A stretch of DNA of 64,000 bases from Streptomyces sp. S.PB5 (GTDB lineage Bacteria; Actinomycetota; Actinomycetes; Streptomycetales; Streptomycetaceae), in the NCBI RefSeq assembly GCF_030403745.1, contig NZ_JAQMWP010000028.1:38537-102536 (forward strand). Reading direction: 5' to 3'. The notes under the pieces were generated by a model, which was not told the DNA's origin, did no database searches, and saw only the letters and a list, made by a program, of their open reading frames with translations. A program made the position numbers and the translations under genes. Position 1 is the first letter of the stretch, and each line of letters opens with the position of its first letter. Below are positions 31,439 to 40,355 of the stretch, in pieces.

Positions 31439-33155
31439 CCCGACGGACCCCACCACGGCCGGGCCGATCACGGGGGAAGCCCTGGCGGGCTACCTCCGGG
31501 CCCAGGCCATGGAGTTCCTCCGCGCCCTGCGCCAGCACCGCGAGGCCGGCGCCCCGTCCTCGAACGGCACGGAACCCCCCGTGGACGCGGCCCGAGCCCT
31601 CCGCCGCTCGGCCCGCCGCATCAGCGGCAGCCTCCACACCTTCCGCCCGCTCCTCGACCCCGACTGGTCGGAACGCATCCGTCCCGAACTGGCCTGGGTC
31701 TCAGGCACCCTGGCCTCGGAACACGCCTGCGAGGCCCGCCTGGAGCGACTCCTGCTGGCACTGCACCGACTGTCGGGAGCAACGGCGTTCCCGACCCAGG
31801 GAACGACCCCGACCACGACGCCCCGCCCCGGAACGGCAACACCCAGGACGAGGACCCCAGGCCCGGGCGGCACGGTCCGCTCGGGCGGGGTGGCGGGTGC
31901 CGGTGGGGCGGCGGACGCGGACGGTGCGACCGGCGCAGGCGGCACGGCAGGCGCCGGCAGCACGACCGACGCGGACAGCACCGCGGGCCCGGGCGGCACA
32001 GCAGGCGCCGGCAGCACGACCGGCACCGGCGGCACGGCAGTCACCGGCAGCGCGGGCGGCACGACCGGCCACGGCAGCACGGCAGGCGCGGGCGGCACGA
32101 CCGACGCGGCAGGTGCTGGCAGCACGACCGGCGGCACGCCCGGCGCCGGACACGTAGCCGCCTCAGCAGGCGCCCACGGCACGGCAGCCGCCGGCGCCGC
32201 CGAGGCAGGCAGCCGTACGGCAGACGCGACGGGCGCCGGCAGCACGCCAGCCTCCGCGGGCACGGCGGGGACCACGAGCGCCGACAGCGCAGGCGGCGCG
32301 AGCGGCGCGGCCGGACCTGTCGGCACGGCTGGCCCTGGTACATCCGGCACCGTCGGCGCAGGCGCAGCCGGGCGAGGCGACGCGCACCGCTCAGCCACGC
32401 CCGGCCGCCGTACCGACGCCGCCGCAGCAGCCCCCGGCCACCGTGCCGTCAGGGCGACCGCCGAACCCAAGAAGGCGGCACCCGGCGGCTCCTCGACGTA
32501 CCCGGCCCCCACCTCCACCCCCGACCGCGGCAATCTCACCGTGGGCGCGGCGAAAGCGGGCGCTCTCCTCGACCGTCAGCTCACGCTCGCCCGTACCCGG
32601 GCCCACAGCACCGCCCTCCAGGCGCTCGGCTCCTCCCGCTTCCACGCGGTCGCCGACCACATCGCCGTACTCGCGAGCGAGGTGCCCCTCGTCCCCATGG
32701 CCGCCACGGCAGACCTCCACCCTTACGCCCAGGCCGCCGAGGACCGTCTCAAGGACGCCGTCGCCGCGCTGCCCCTCGTCACCGCGGGCCACCCGTACAA
32801 CGCCGAGGCCCTCATCCACGGCCTCTCCCCGGACCCGTCCCCGCACCCGCAGGACGCCCCCTGGCACCAGGTCCGCCTGCTGCTGCGCCTGCACCGGTAC
32901 GCCCGCGAGGTCCTCTACGGCGAGTACGGCGAGAGCGTCGACGTACGGCTGCTCGCGGCGGGTGAGGCGCTCGACCGGCACCGGGACGCGTCCGAGGCGG
33001 CGGCCGCCGCCGCGCAGGCGGCCCGCACCCCGCGTATCGCCCCGGCGACCGCGTACGCGCTCGGCGTTCTGCACGCCGACCAGCGCCACGAGGTGGAAGC
33101 CGCGCGGTTCGCCTTCCAGCGGGCCTGGCAGATGGAAACCGTCAGGACCTCGTAG
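31419..33155 (+). CDS. CHAD-domain protein with a very long Gly/Ala/Thr linker
   Basis: 578 aa, GTG 31419, overlapping ppk by 20 nt. CHAD domains are helical, His/Arg/Lys-rich and bind polyphosphate, which matches the ppk neighbour. The N-terminal half (about 15-122: RALRRSARRISGSLHTFRPL, LERLLLALHRLSG) and the C-terminal half (about 372-575: LARTRAHSTALQALGSSRFH, LRLHRYAREVLYGEYGE) are separated by about 245 residues of almost pure Gly/Ala/Thr/Ser (for example AGAGSTTDADSTAGPGGTAG). The domain is thus split by a disordered insert. Confidence 0.88.
   Translation: MAQQHLDPTDPTTAGPITGEALAGYLRAQAMEFLRALRQHREAGAPSSNGTEPPVDAARALRRSARRISGSLHTFRPLLDPDWSERIRPELAWVSGTLASEHACEARLERLLLALHRLSGATAFPTQGTTPTTTPRPGTATPRTRTPGPGGTVRSGGVAGAGGAADADGATGAGGTAGAGSTTDADSTAGPGGTAGAGSTTGTGGTAVTGSAGGTTGHGSTAGAGGTTDAAGAGSTTGGTPGAGHVAASAGAHGTAAAGAAEAGSRTADATGAGSTPASAGTAGTTSADSAGGASGAAGPVGTAGPGTSGTVGAGAAGRGDAHRSATPGRRTDAAAAAPGHRAVRATAEPKKAAPGGSSTYPAPTSTPDRGNLTVGAAKAGALLDRQLTLARTRAHSTALQALGSSRFHAVADHIAVLASEVPLVPMAATADLHPYAQAAEDRLKDAVAALPLVTAGHPYNAEALIHGLSPDPSPHPQDAPWHQVRLLLRLHRYAREVLYGEYGESVDVRLLAAGEALDRHRDASEAAAAAAQAARTPRIAPATAYALGVLHADQRHEVEAARFAFQRAWQMETVRTS
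31794..32529 (+). repeat. Low-complexity Gly/Ala/Thr-coding repeat within the CHAD gene
   Basis: About 735 bp of imperfect GGCGGCACGGCAGGCGCCGG-type units encode alternating GG/T/A/GAGST motifs, residues about 125-370 of the CHAD protein. Some modules recur almost exactly (GGCACGGCAGGCGC, GGCAGCACGACCG). Confidence 0.85.
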
Positions 33156-33197
33156 CCGAACAGGACCCGTAGCCGACCAGGAGGCGGTGAGCGCCCG

Positions 33198-33620
33198 GTG
33201 AGTTCTCCCGACAACAGCACCGTCGAGGCGGCGGGCTGCGTCCTGTGGCGCCGCTCGCCGATCGACGGTGAGCTGGAGCTGTGTCTCGTCCACCGGCCGA
33301 AATACGACGACTGGTCCCACCCGAAGGGCAAGCTGAAACGCGGCGAGGACCCCCTGACCGGCGCCTTGCGCGAGGTGACGGAGGAGACCGGCTATCTGGC
33401 GGTGACCGGTGCCCAGCTCCCCACGTTGCGCTACCTGGCGAACGGCCGCCCCAAGCGGGTCCGCTACTGGGCCGCGGAAGCCACCGAGGGCGGCTTCACC
33501 CCGAACACGGAGGTGGACCGCATCCTCTGGCTCCCCCCGACGGCGGCCAGGAACCGCCTGACGCAACCCCGGGACCGAACCCTGGTGACCTCTTTGCTGG
33601 CCTCACTGCATCTCACCTAG
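33198..33620 (+). CDS. NUDIX hydrolase (MutT-like)
   Basis: 140 aa, GTG 33198. Full Nudix box G-x5-E-x7-R-E-x2-E-E-x-G at about 50-72 (GKLKRGEDPLTGALREVTEE then TGY). EAAGCVLWRR and VHRPKYDDWSHPKGKL are typical of the MutT1/diadenosine-polyphosphate subfamily. It hydrolyses nucleoside diphosphates linked to another moiety, such as 8-oxo-dGTP or ApnA. It lies 42 bp after the CHAD gene, same strand, probably in the ppk transcript. Confidence 0.92.
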   Translation: MSSPDNSTVEAAGCVLWRRSPIDGELELCLVHRPKYDDWSHPKGKLKRGEDPLTGALREVTEETGYLAVTGAQLPTLRYLANGRPKRVRYWAAEATEGGFTPNTEVDRILWLPPTAARNRLTQPRDRTLVTSLLASLHLT

Positions 33621-33968
33621 GGGCACGGGGCTGTGTCGATGTGCGGCTCCGACGCGTGGGCGCGACCAGCCACGAAGGACTCGCACCCGGCCGACCACCT
33701 GCGCCCCACCCCCTTGGCCGCCCGGCTCAACCCAATGGAATGCGCCCGTGTCCTCGACGTGAGCGTTCCGTGACCTCACCGCACTGTCGGCAGGGGTTCA
33801 CCCGCCGTTCATTTCCGCCAGTCGGCGCCTTCACCTGATCTGCCTAATTTCGGCCTTACGCGGTGCGGGACGTGCCTCGGGGACAACACCTCGAATATGC
33901 GTCCGCATCACCCAGTCTTCGCACGCCGCCGGATTCAGGACGGCGGCTCTCGGAAGGAACTCCCTCAA
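33621..33968 (+). other. pstS upstream region with a degenerate Streptomyces intergenic repeat
   Basis: 348 bp between the NUDIX gene and pstS. The first part (about 33620-33680, GGGGCACGGGGCTGTGTCGA to GGGCGCGACCAGCCACGAAG) resembles a decayed copy of the GGGGCGCGGGGAACTGCGCG-type element frequent between Streptomyces genes (from memory). The second part holds PHO boxes and the pstS promoter; no gene is apparent. Confidence 0.45.
33795..33838 (+). promoter_or_regulatory. PHO boxes (PhoP operator) of pstSCAB
   Basis: 11-bp direct repeats in phase: GGTTCACCCGC (33795-33805), CGTTCATTTCC (33806-33816), a degenerate unit (33817-33827) and CCTTCACCTGA (33828-33838). This matches the Streptomyces PHO-box consensus (G/T)TTCAYYYR(G/C)G. 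A TAATTT -10 candidate lies at 33845-33850. The operator should give phosphate-starvation induction by PhoR-PhoP. Confidence 0.85.
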
Positions 33969-35093
33969 GTGAAGCTTCAGCGCAAGAACCGGCGGGCTCT
34001 CGCTCTCGGCGCGATCGCCGTCTCCGGCGCCCTGGCCCTCACGGCGTGCGGCTCCGACGACACCAGCAACGGCGGCGACGCCACCGGCTCCTCGACCGCG
34101 CAGGCCGGCAGCATCAAGTGTGACGACGCCAAGGGTCAGCTGCTCGCCGACGGCTCCTCCGCGCAGAAGAACGCGATCGACGCCTGGGTGAAGCAGTTCA
34201 CCGCGCAGTGCGGCGTCCAGATCAACTACAAGGGCTCCGGCTCCGGCGCGGGCATCACCGCGTTCACCAACGGCCAGGTCGCCTTCGCCGGCTCGGACTC
34301 CGCTCTGAAGCCCGAAGAGGTCACCGCCTCCAAGAAGGTCTGCACCGGCGGCCAGGCCGTCGACTTCCCGATGGTCGGCGGCCCGATCGTGGCCGGCTTC
34401 AACGTCTCCGGCGTCGACAAGCTCACGCTGGACGCCGAGACCCTCGCCAAGATCTTCAACAACGAGATCACCAACTGGAACGACCCGGCGATCGCCAAGC
34501 TGAACCCGGGCGTCAAGCTGCCCGACCTGAAGATCCAGGCGTTCCACCGCTCGGACGAGTCCGGCACCACGGACAACTTCACCAAGTACCTGATCTCCGA
34601 GGCCAAGGACTCCTTCCCCTACGAGGGCGGCAAGGCCTGGCAGGCCAAGGGCGGCCAGTCGGCGTCCGGCTCCTCCGGTGTGGCCCAGCAGGTCAAGGAG
34701 ACCAACGGCGCGATCGGCTACTTCGAGCTGTCGTACGCCAAGGACGGCATCACCCCGGCCTCCCTCGACACCGGCGCCTCCGCCCCGGTCGAGGCCACCG
34801 TGGAGAACGCCACGAAGGCCATCGCCGAGGCCCAGGTCGTCGGCACCGGCAACGACTACGCGCTGAAGCTGAACTACGGCACCAAGGCCGACGGCGCCTA
34901 CCCGATGGTCCTGGTCACCTACGAGATCGTCTGCGACAAGGGCAACAAGGCCGACACCCTGCCCGCGACGAAGGCGTTCCTGCGCTACATCGCCTCCGAG
35001 GAGGGTCAGCAGATCCTCGCGGAGAACGACTACGCGCCGATCCCCGACGACATCATCGCGAAGGTTCGCACCGCCATCGAGAACCTGAGCTGA
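33969..35093 (+). CDS. pstS: PstS, phosphate-binding lipoprotein
   Basis: 374 aa from GTG 33969, with AAGGAAC about 9 nt upstream; an ATG at 33897 lies inside the leader. Lipoprotein signal KNRRALALGAIAVSGALALT then AC, lipidated Cys at about 27. The mature part is a periplasmic-binding fold with PstS motifs LLADGSSAQKNAIDAWVKQF, YKGSGSGAGITAF, AGSDSALK and FHRSDESGTTDNFTKYL, which line the phosphate site. It delivers Pi to PstCA, controlled by the PHO boxes upstream. Confidence 0.97.
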   Translation: MKLQRKNRRALALGAIAVSGALALTACGSDDTSNGGDATGSSTAQAGSIKCDDAKGQLLADGSSAQKNAIDAWVKQFTAQCGVQINYKGSGSGAGITAFTNGQVAFAGSDSALKPEEVTASKKVCTGGQAVDFPMVGGPIVAGFNVSGVDKLTLDAETLAKIFNNEITNWNDPAIAKLNPGVKLPDLKIQAFHRSDESGTTDNFTKYLISEAKDSFPYEGGKAWQAKGGQSASGSSGVAQQVKETNGAIGYFELSYAKDGITPASLDTGASAPVEATVENATKAIAEAQVVGTGNDYALKLNYGTKADGAYPMVLVTYEIVCDKGNKADTLPATKAFLRYIASEEGQQILAENDYAPIPDDIIAKVRTAIENLS

Positions 35094-35213
35094 TCCTGCG
35101 TGCGCGGTCCGGTCCGGGGGCCTGAGAAAGACCCCCGGCCGGGCCCGCACCGTCCGGTGCACCGCCGCCAGGAGCCGCACGCCATGTGAGGCTCCGCAGA
35201 CCGGAGAAACCCG

Positions 35214-36218
35214 ATGGACACCACACAGATAACCGACGCTCCTCCCCCCACCCCACAGACCTCGCCGGCCGAGCAGAAGCGCGCGGCCCGCGGCGCCACC
35301 CGACCCGGCGACCGGATCTTCCTCGCCCTCTCCCGCGGCTCGGGCATCCTGCTGCTGGTGATCATGGCCGCCATCGCCGGCTTCCTCACCTACCGCGCCT
35401 CGATCGCGATCGGCAAGGACGACGCCAACTTCTTCACCGCGTTCGAGTGGAACACCGGCCTCGTACCGCCCAGGTTCGGCATCGCCGTCCTGGTCTTCGG
35501 CACGGTCGTCTCCTCGATCATCGCCATGGTCATCGCGGTCCCGATCGCGGTCGCCATCGCGCTGTTCCTCACGCACTACGCCCCGCGCAAGCTGAGCGGT
35601 CCCATCGCCTATGTGATCGACCTGCTCGCCGCCGTGCCGTCCATCGTGTACGGCCTGTGGGGCGCCCTGATCCTCGTCCCGCACATGAACGGCCTGTACG
35701 GCTGGCTGGACGACTACCTCGGCTGGACCGGCATCTTCTCCTGGCAGGGCGGCGCGCCCCGCTCGATGCTCACCGTCGGCATCCTGCTCGCGATCATGAT
35801 CCTGCCGATCATCACCAACGTCAGCCGTGAGGTCTTCCGGCAGACGCCCCGGATGAACGAGGAGGCGGCCCTGGCCCTCGGCGCCACGCGCTGGGAGGTC
35901 ATCCGCATGGCCGTCCTGCCGTTCGGCCGCTCCGGCGTGATCTCCGCGTCGATGCTCGGCCTCGGCCGTGCGCTCGGCGAGACGATGGCCGTGGCCACCG
36001 TGCTCTCCCCGACCTTCGACATCCAGGCCAGCCTGCTCGACCCGGGCGGCGGCACCTTCGCCCAGAACATCGCCAGCAAGTTCAGCGAGGCCACCGAGAT
36101 CGGCCGGGACGCGCTGATCGCCTCCGGTCTGGTCCTGTTCGTCATCACCCTGCTGGTCAACGGCGCGGCCCGCGCGATCATCGCCCGCCGCAAGGAGTAC
36201 TCGGGGGCCAACGCATGA
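35214..36218 (+). CDS. pstC: PstC, phosphate ABC permease
   Basis: 334 aa, ATG 35214. Cytoplasmic N-tail, then six membrane helices (GILLLVIMAAIAGFLTYRAS; VFGTVVSSIIAMVIAVPIAV). The ABC-interaction EAA loop is NEEAALALGATRWEVIRMAV, followed by GLGRALGETMAVA. It pairs with PstA as the Pi channel. 120 bp after pstS; stop overlaps pstA by 4 nt (ATGA). Confidence 0.97.
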   Translation: MDTTQITDAPPPTPQTSPAEQKRAARGATRPGDRIFLALSRGSGILLLVIMAAIAGFLTYRASIAIGKDDANFFTAFEWNTGLVPPRFGIAVLVFGTVVSSIIAMVIAVPIAVAIALFLTHYAPRKLSGPIAYVIDLLAAVPSIVYGLWGALILVPHMNGLYGWLDDYLGWTGIFSWQGGAPRSMLTVGILLAIMILPIITNVSREVFRQTPRMNEEAALALGATRWEVIRMAVLPFGRSGVISASMLGLGRALGETMAVATVLSPTFDIQASLLDPGGGTFAQNIASKFSEATEIGRDALIASGLVLFVITLLVNGAARAIIARRKEYSGANA

Positions 36219-37273
36219 GCACCGCAGTCACCGGAAAGCGCCCCAGCACCCTGCGCGGCGCCCGGCTCCCCAAGTGGTCCCCGTACGCCATCGCGGCCGG
36301 TTCGATCGCCCTCGGCATCGGTATCAGCCTGGCCGCGGGCCTGGAGAGCAACATCCAGTGGGGCCTGATCGCCGCGCTCCTCTTCGTGGTCGGTACGTAC
36401 GGCGTCGCCGCCCGCGTCGAGGGCCGCCGCCAGGCCAAGGACCGGGTCGCGACCTCGTTCGTCTGGGTCGCCTTCCTGATCGCCCTGATCCCGCTGGTGT
36501 CCCTGGTCTGGTCGACCGTCTCCCGCGGTGTGAAGGTCCTCGACTTCTACTTCCTGTCCCACTCGATGGGCCTGACCGCGGACTCCGAGCCGGGCGGCGG
36601 TATCTACCACGCCATCCTCGGCAGCCTTGAGCAGGTCGGACTCGCCACCCTGATCGCCGCGCCGATCGGCGTCCTCACCGCGATCTACCTGGTGGAGTAC
36701 GGCCGCGGCAACCTCGCCCGGGCGGTCACCTTCTTCGTGGACGTCATGACGGGCATCCCGTCGATCGTCGCGGGCCTGTTCATCCTCTCCATCATGCTGA
36801 TGGCGGACATGCAGCCCTTCGGCTTCGCCGGCTCGATGGCCCTGGCCATCCTGATGATGCCGGTCGTCGTACGCTCGACGGAAGAGATGCTCAAGCTCGT
36901 CCCGAACGAGCTGCGCGAGGCCTCCCTGGCACTCGGAGTCCCGAAGTGGCGCACGATCCTGAAGGTGGTCCTGCCGACCTCCATCGGCGGCATCACCACC
37001 GGCATCATGCTGGCCGTCGCCCGTATCGCGGGCGAGACGGCGCCGGTTCTGCTGCTGGTGTGGGGGAACTCGCTGATCAACGCCAACCCCTTCGAGGGGG
37101 CTCAGCAGTCGCTGCCGCTGTACATCTACCAGCAGTACGCGAACAGCGCGGGCTCGGGAGCGGCGTACGACCGCGCCTGGGCGGCGTCGCTGACGCTGAT
37201 CGCCTTCGTGATGATCCTGAATCTGGTGGCCCGCGGCATCGCCCGCTGGAAGGCCCCGAAGACCGGTCGCTGA
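36215..37273 (+). CDS. pstA: PstA, phosphate ABC permease
   Basis: 352 aa, ATG 36215. N-terminal pair of helices (YAIAAGSIALGIGISLAAGL, WGLIAALLFVVGTYGVAARV) plus the six-helix core. PstA motifs are LYIYQQYANSAGSG near the C-terminus and the EAA loop NELREASLALGVPKWRTILK followed by GITTGIMLAVARIAGETAP. Overlaps pstC by 4 nt; pstB follows after 38 bp. Confidence 0.97.
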   Translation: MSTAVTGKRPSTLRGARLPKWSPYAIAAGSIALGIGISLAAGLESNIQWGLIAALLFVVGTYGVAARVEGRRQAKDRVATSFVWVAFLIALIPLVSLVWSTVSRGVKVLDFYFLSHSMGLTADSEPGGGIYHAILGSLEQVGLATLIAAPIGVLTAIYLVEYGRGNLARAVTFFVDVMTGIPSIVAGLFILSIMLMADMQPFGFAGSMALAILMMPVVVRSTEEMLKLVPNELREASLALGVPKWRTILKVVLPTSIGGITTGIMLAVARIAGETAPVLLLVWGNSLINANPFEGAQQSLPLYIYQQYANSAGSGAAYDRAWAASLTLIAFVMILNLVARGIARWKAPKTGR

Positions 37274-37311
37274 CGCGACCCCTCAGCGACTGATCTGGAA
37301 GTGAAGTAATC

Positions 37312-38088
37312 ATGGCCAAGCGAATCGACGTAAGCGGACTGACCGCTTACTACGGATCCCACAAGGCGATCGAAGACATCTCCATGACCGTCGAGCCCCG
37401 CTCGGTGACGGCCTTCATCGGCCCGTCCGGCTGCGGCAAGTCGACGTTCCTGCGCACGCTCAACCGCATGCACGAGGTCACCCCCGGTGGCCGCGTCGAG
37501 GGCAAGGTCCTCCTCGACGACGAGGACCTGTACGGCACGGGCATAGACCCGGTGTCGGTGCGCCGCGAGGTCGGCATGGTCTTCCAGCGCCCGAACCCCT
37601 TCCCCACGATGTCGATCTTCGACAACGTGGCGGCGGGCCTGCGTCTCAACGGCTCGTACAAGAAGTCCGAGCTCGCGGACGTCGTCGAGAAGTCCCTGAA
37701 GGGCGCGAACCTCTGGAACGAGGTCAAGGACCGCCTGAACAAGCCCGGCTCGGGCCTCTCCGGCGGCCAGCAGCAGCGCCTGTGCATCGCGAGGGCGATC
37801 GCCGTGGAGCCGAAGGTCCTCCTGATGGACGAGCCCTGCTCGGCCCTGGACCCCATCTCCACCCTCGCCATCGAGGACCTGATCGGCGAGCTGAAGGAGC
37901 GCTTCACGATCGTCATCGTGACGCACAACATGCAGCAGGCCGCCCGTGTCTCGGACCGCACGGCCTTCTTCAACCTCGCGGCGGTCGGCCAGCCCGGCAA
38001 GCTGATCGAGATCGACGAGACGGAGCGCATCTTCTCCAACCCGTCGGTCCAGGCCACGGAGGACTACATCTCGGGCCGCTTCGGCTAG
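37312..38088 (+). CDS. pstB: PstB, phosphate ABC ATPase
   Basis: 258 aa, ATG 37312 with a GGAAGTGAAG ribosome binding site. Walker A GPSGCGKST (37-45), PstB-specific VGMVFQRPNPFPTMSIFDNV, signature LSGGQQQRLCIARAIAV, Walker B VLLMDEPCSALDP, H-loop VTHNMQQA. Ends TEDYISGRFG like other PstBs. It drives Pi import; last gene of pstSCAB before a strong terminator. Confidence 0.98.
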   Translation: MAKRIDVSGLTAYYGSHKAIEDISMTVEPRSVTAFIGPSGCGKSTFLRTLNRMHEVTPGGRVEGKVLLDDEDLYGTGIDPVSVRREVGMVFQRPNPFPTMSIFDNVAAGLRLNGSYKKSELADVVEKSLKGANLWNEVKDRLNKPGSGLSGGQQQRLCIARAIAVEPKVLLMDEPCSALDPISTLAIEDLIGELKERFTIVIVTHNMQQAARVSDRTAFFNLAAVGQPGKLIEIDETERIFSNPSVQATEDYISGRFG

Positions 38089-38150
38089 ACCGAACCCCGC
38101 CGATGGACCCCTCGCGGTGCTGCATGGCGGTGCCACCGCGAGGACGCAAA

Positions 38151-38184
38151 GGGCCCGCCCCCTGGCTCATCAGGGGGCGGGCCC
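38151..38184 (+). terminator. pst operon terminator
   Basis: Perfect 14-bp stem GGGCCCGCCCCCTG (38151-38164) / CAGGGGGCGGGCCC (38171-38184), 6-nt loop GCTCAT, 63 bp after pstB, preceded by GCAAA and followed by GTTCGTT. Confidence 0.85.
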
Positions 38185-38228
38185 GTTCGTTCATCACCCG
38201 GAGGTCAACCCGGAGGCCGATCCGCAGG

Positions 38229-38520
38229 TCACCCCACGCCGTCGGCGTAGGCCCTCTTCCAGCCGCTGCAGGTGCTTTCCTTCAGGTCGCCGTTGTCGCG
38301 GAGGCAGACCTTCATCCAGATCGTGGCGGACTCGGCGAAGTTCTCGGGCACCCATTCGCACTTGGCGAAGCCCTTGCCGTTGTAGACCTCGTGGACGGTG
38401 CCGTTGGCGTAGTTGCCGGAGCCGACGGTGCTCACGCCGTAGCGCTCGATCGCCGCCGACGCGGGCGAGGCCAGGTAGAGAGCACGGTGGCTGCCGCGAC
38501 ACAGTGGTCGAACGCGCGTC
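38229..38520 (-). pseudogene. 5'-degraded gene for a small secreted protein
   Basis: The intact 3' part encodes about 68 aa from GTG 38435 (GVSTVGSGNYANGTVHEVYN to STCSGWKRAYADGVG) with two Cys. In the same frame upstream the sequence reads HRALYLASPASAAIERYG, a recognisable signal-peptide end (ASPASA before AIERYG). No start codon exists before the upstream stop near 38537, and a hydrophobic n-region (CVAAATVLST) appears in another frame. So the signal-peptide start seems lost by frameshift. An internal GTG start giving a cytosolic product cannot be excluded. Confidence 0.6.
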
Positions 38521-38575
38521 CATCGAACGCGCGATCAGCAGAGTGCCACGGAAGGGGTGGGTGGGGCGGGAGTTT

Positions 38576-39574
38576 TTAAAGGAACGCCAGATTCACGATG
38601 CCGAACGAAGCCGCCGCCACCAGCGCCGCCGCCGGCATGGTGATGAACCATCCCAGCACGATGTTCTTGGCGACGCCCCAGCGCACGGCGTTCACCCGCT
38701 TCGTCGCGCCGACGCCCATGATCGCGGAGGTGATGACATGGGTCGTCGAGATCGGCGCCTTGAAGAGGAACGCGGTCGTGAACATGATCGACGCACCGGT
38801 CGTCTCCGCGGCGAACCCCTGCGGCGGATCGAGCTCGATGATCTTCCGTCCGAGCGTCCGCATGATCCGCCATCCACCGGCGTACGTGCCCAGCGACAGC
38901 ATCACGGCGCACACGATCTTCACCCACACCGGGATCGGATCGCCGTAGTCCTCGACATCGGCGATGACCAGCGCCATCACCACGATGCCCATGGTCTTCT
39001 GCGCGTCCTGCAGACCGTGCCCGAGCGCCATGCCGGCCGCCGACACCGTCTGCGCGATACGGAACCCCCGCTTGGCCTTGTGCGGATTGGCCCGCCGGAA
39101 GATCCACATGATCGCCGTCATCACCAGATAACCGGCGATCAGACCGACGAACGGCGAGACGAACATGGGGATGACGACCTTCTCCAGCACCCCGTGCCAG
39201 TACACCGTCGTACCGCCCGCGAGCGCCGCACCCACCATGCCGCCGAACAGCGCGTGGGACGAGGACGAGGGCAGCCCGAAGTACCAGGTGATGAGGTTCC
39301 AGGTGATCGCGCCCACCAGCGCGGCGAAGAGGATCCCCATCCCCTTCGACCCCTCGGGCGTCTGGATCAGCCCTTCCGAGACCGTCTTCGCGACCCCGGA
39401 GCCGAGGAAGGCGCCGGCGAGGTTCATGACGGCCGCCATCGCGAGCGCCGCCCGAGGCGTGAGCGCCCGGGTCGACACCGACGTGGCGATCGCGTTCGCC
39501 GAGTCGTGGAAGCCGTTCGTGTACGTGAAACCGAGCGCGACGCCGATGGTCACGATCAACGCAAAGGTGTCCAT
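38576..39574 (-). CDS. pit: PiT-family low-affinity phosphate transporter
   Basis: 332 aa, ATG 39574. About ten membrane helices with the two PiT signature repeats: GFHDSANAIATSVSTRALTP near the N-terminus and FLFKAPISTTHVITSAIMGV near residue 270, plus GHGLQDAQKTMG in the middle. It moves metal-phosphate complexes with H+ or Na+. It lies 7 bp after the PhoU-like DUF47 gene, the usual actinobacterial pairing, and faces away from pstSCAB. Confidence 0.95.
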   Translation of the reverse strand: MDTFALIVTIGVALGFTYTNGFHDSANAIATSVSTRALTPRAALAMAAVMNLAGAFLGSGVAKTVSEGLIQTPEGSKGMGILFAALVGAITWNLITWYFGLPSSSSHALFGGMVGAALAGGTTVYWHGVLEKVVIPMFVSPFVGLIAGYLVMTAIMWIFRRANPHKAKRGFRIAQTVSAAGMALGHGLQDAQKTMGIVVMALVIADVEDYGDPIPVWVKIVCAVMLSLGTYAGGWRIMRTLGRKIIELDPPQGFAAETTGASIMFTTAFLFKAPISTTHVITSAIMGVGATKRVNAVRWGVAKNIVLGWFITMPAAALVAAASFGIVNLAFL

Positions 39575-39581
39575 GAAGTAC

Positions 39582-40202
39582 TCAGGACTCCTTGACCGCG
39601 ATGGTCTCCACCGTGTTGGCCACGTGCTCGAAGGCGTCCGCCGCCTCCTCCAGCACATCCACGATCTGCTTGAGCTTCAGCACCTCGATGGCGTCGTACT
39701 TGCCGTTGAAGAGGTGGGCGAGCAGCTTGCGGTGGATCTGGTCGGCCTGGTTCTCCAGCCGGTTGACCTCGATCCAGTACTCGGTGAGGTTGTCCATGGT
39801 CCGCAGATTGGGCATGGCCTCCGCCGTGAGCTCGGCGGCCCTGGCCAGCACCTCGATCTGCTGCTCGACGCCCTTGGGCAGTTCCTCGACGTTGTAGAGG
39901 ACGACCAGGTCGACGGCCTCCTCCATGAAGTCCATGATGTCGTCGAGGGAGGACGCGAGGGAGTAGATGTCCTCGCGGTCGAAGGGCGTGATGAACGAGG
40001 AGTTCAACTGGTGGAAGATCGCATGTGTGGCGTCGTCACCTGCGTGTTCCGCGGCCCGCATACGCTCTGCGATCTCGGCCCGGCCGGCGGTGTCCGCCCC
40101 GAGCAGTTCCATCAGGAGCTTCGAGCCCGTGACGATGTTGTCCGCGGAAGCGGCGAACATGTCGTAGAAGCTCGTCTCCCGGGGGGTCAGACGAAAGCGC
40201 AC
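39582..40202 (-). CDS. DUF47/PhoU-like partner of the PiT transporter
   Basis: 206 aa, GTG 40202. Helical PhoU-like protein with metal-binding motif FDREDIYSLASSLDDIMDFM (about 74-93) and LENQADQIHRKLLAHLFNG, typical of DUF47. It probably regulates the downstream PiT transporter. It is divergent from csoR; the csoR operator lies about 155 bp upstream of this start. Confidence 0.93.
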   Translation of the reverse strand: MRFRLTPRETSFYDMFAASADNIVTGSKLLMELLGADTAGRAEIAERMRAAEHAGDDATHAIFHQLNSSFITPFDREDIYSLASSLDDIMDFMEEAVDLVVLYNVEELPKGVEQQIEVLARAAELTAEAMPNLRTMDNLTEYWIEVNRLENQADQIHRKLLAHLFNGKYDAIEVLKLKQIVDVLEEAADAFEHVANTVETIAVKES

Positions 40203-40355
40203 AAGGGGTCCTCAGGGTGCATCGGTTTCGGTCAGGCTGATGCTAAGTGCATCATCCGGCCACGGCTAATGGGCCGTCCCCCAGTGTCGCCCATCAGGCA
40301 GAGTGGTTGGCACGGGGGCCGTCCGCAGGCCCTATACCCGCCAAAGTTGGGTACG

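Noticed and set aside
38194..38523. Frame MDARSTTVSRQPPC... across the degraded secreted-protein gene
   Set aside because: It reads the intact 3' part out of frame. The meaningful frame is the one ending AYADGVG.
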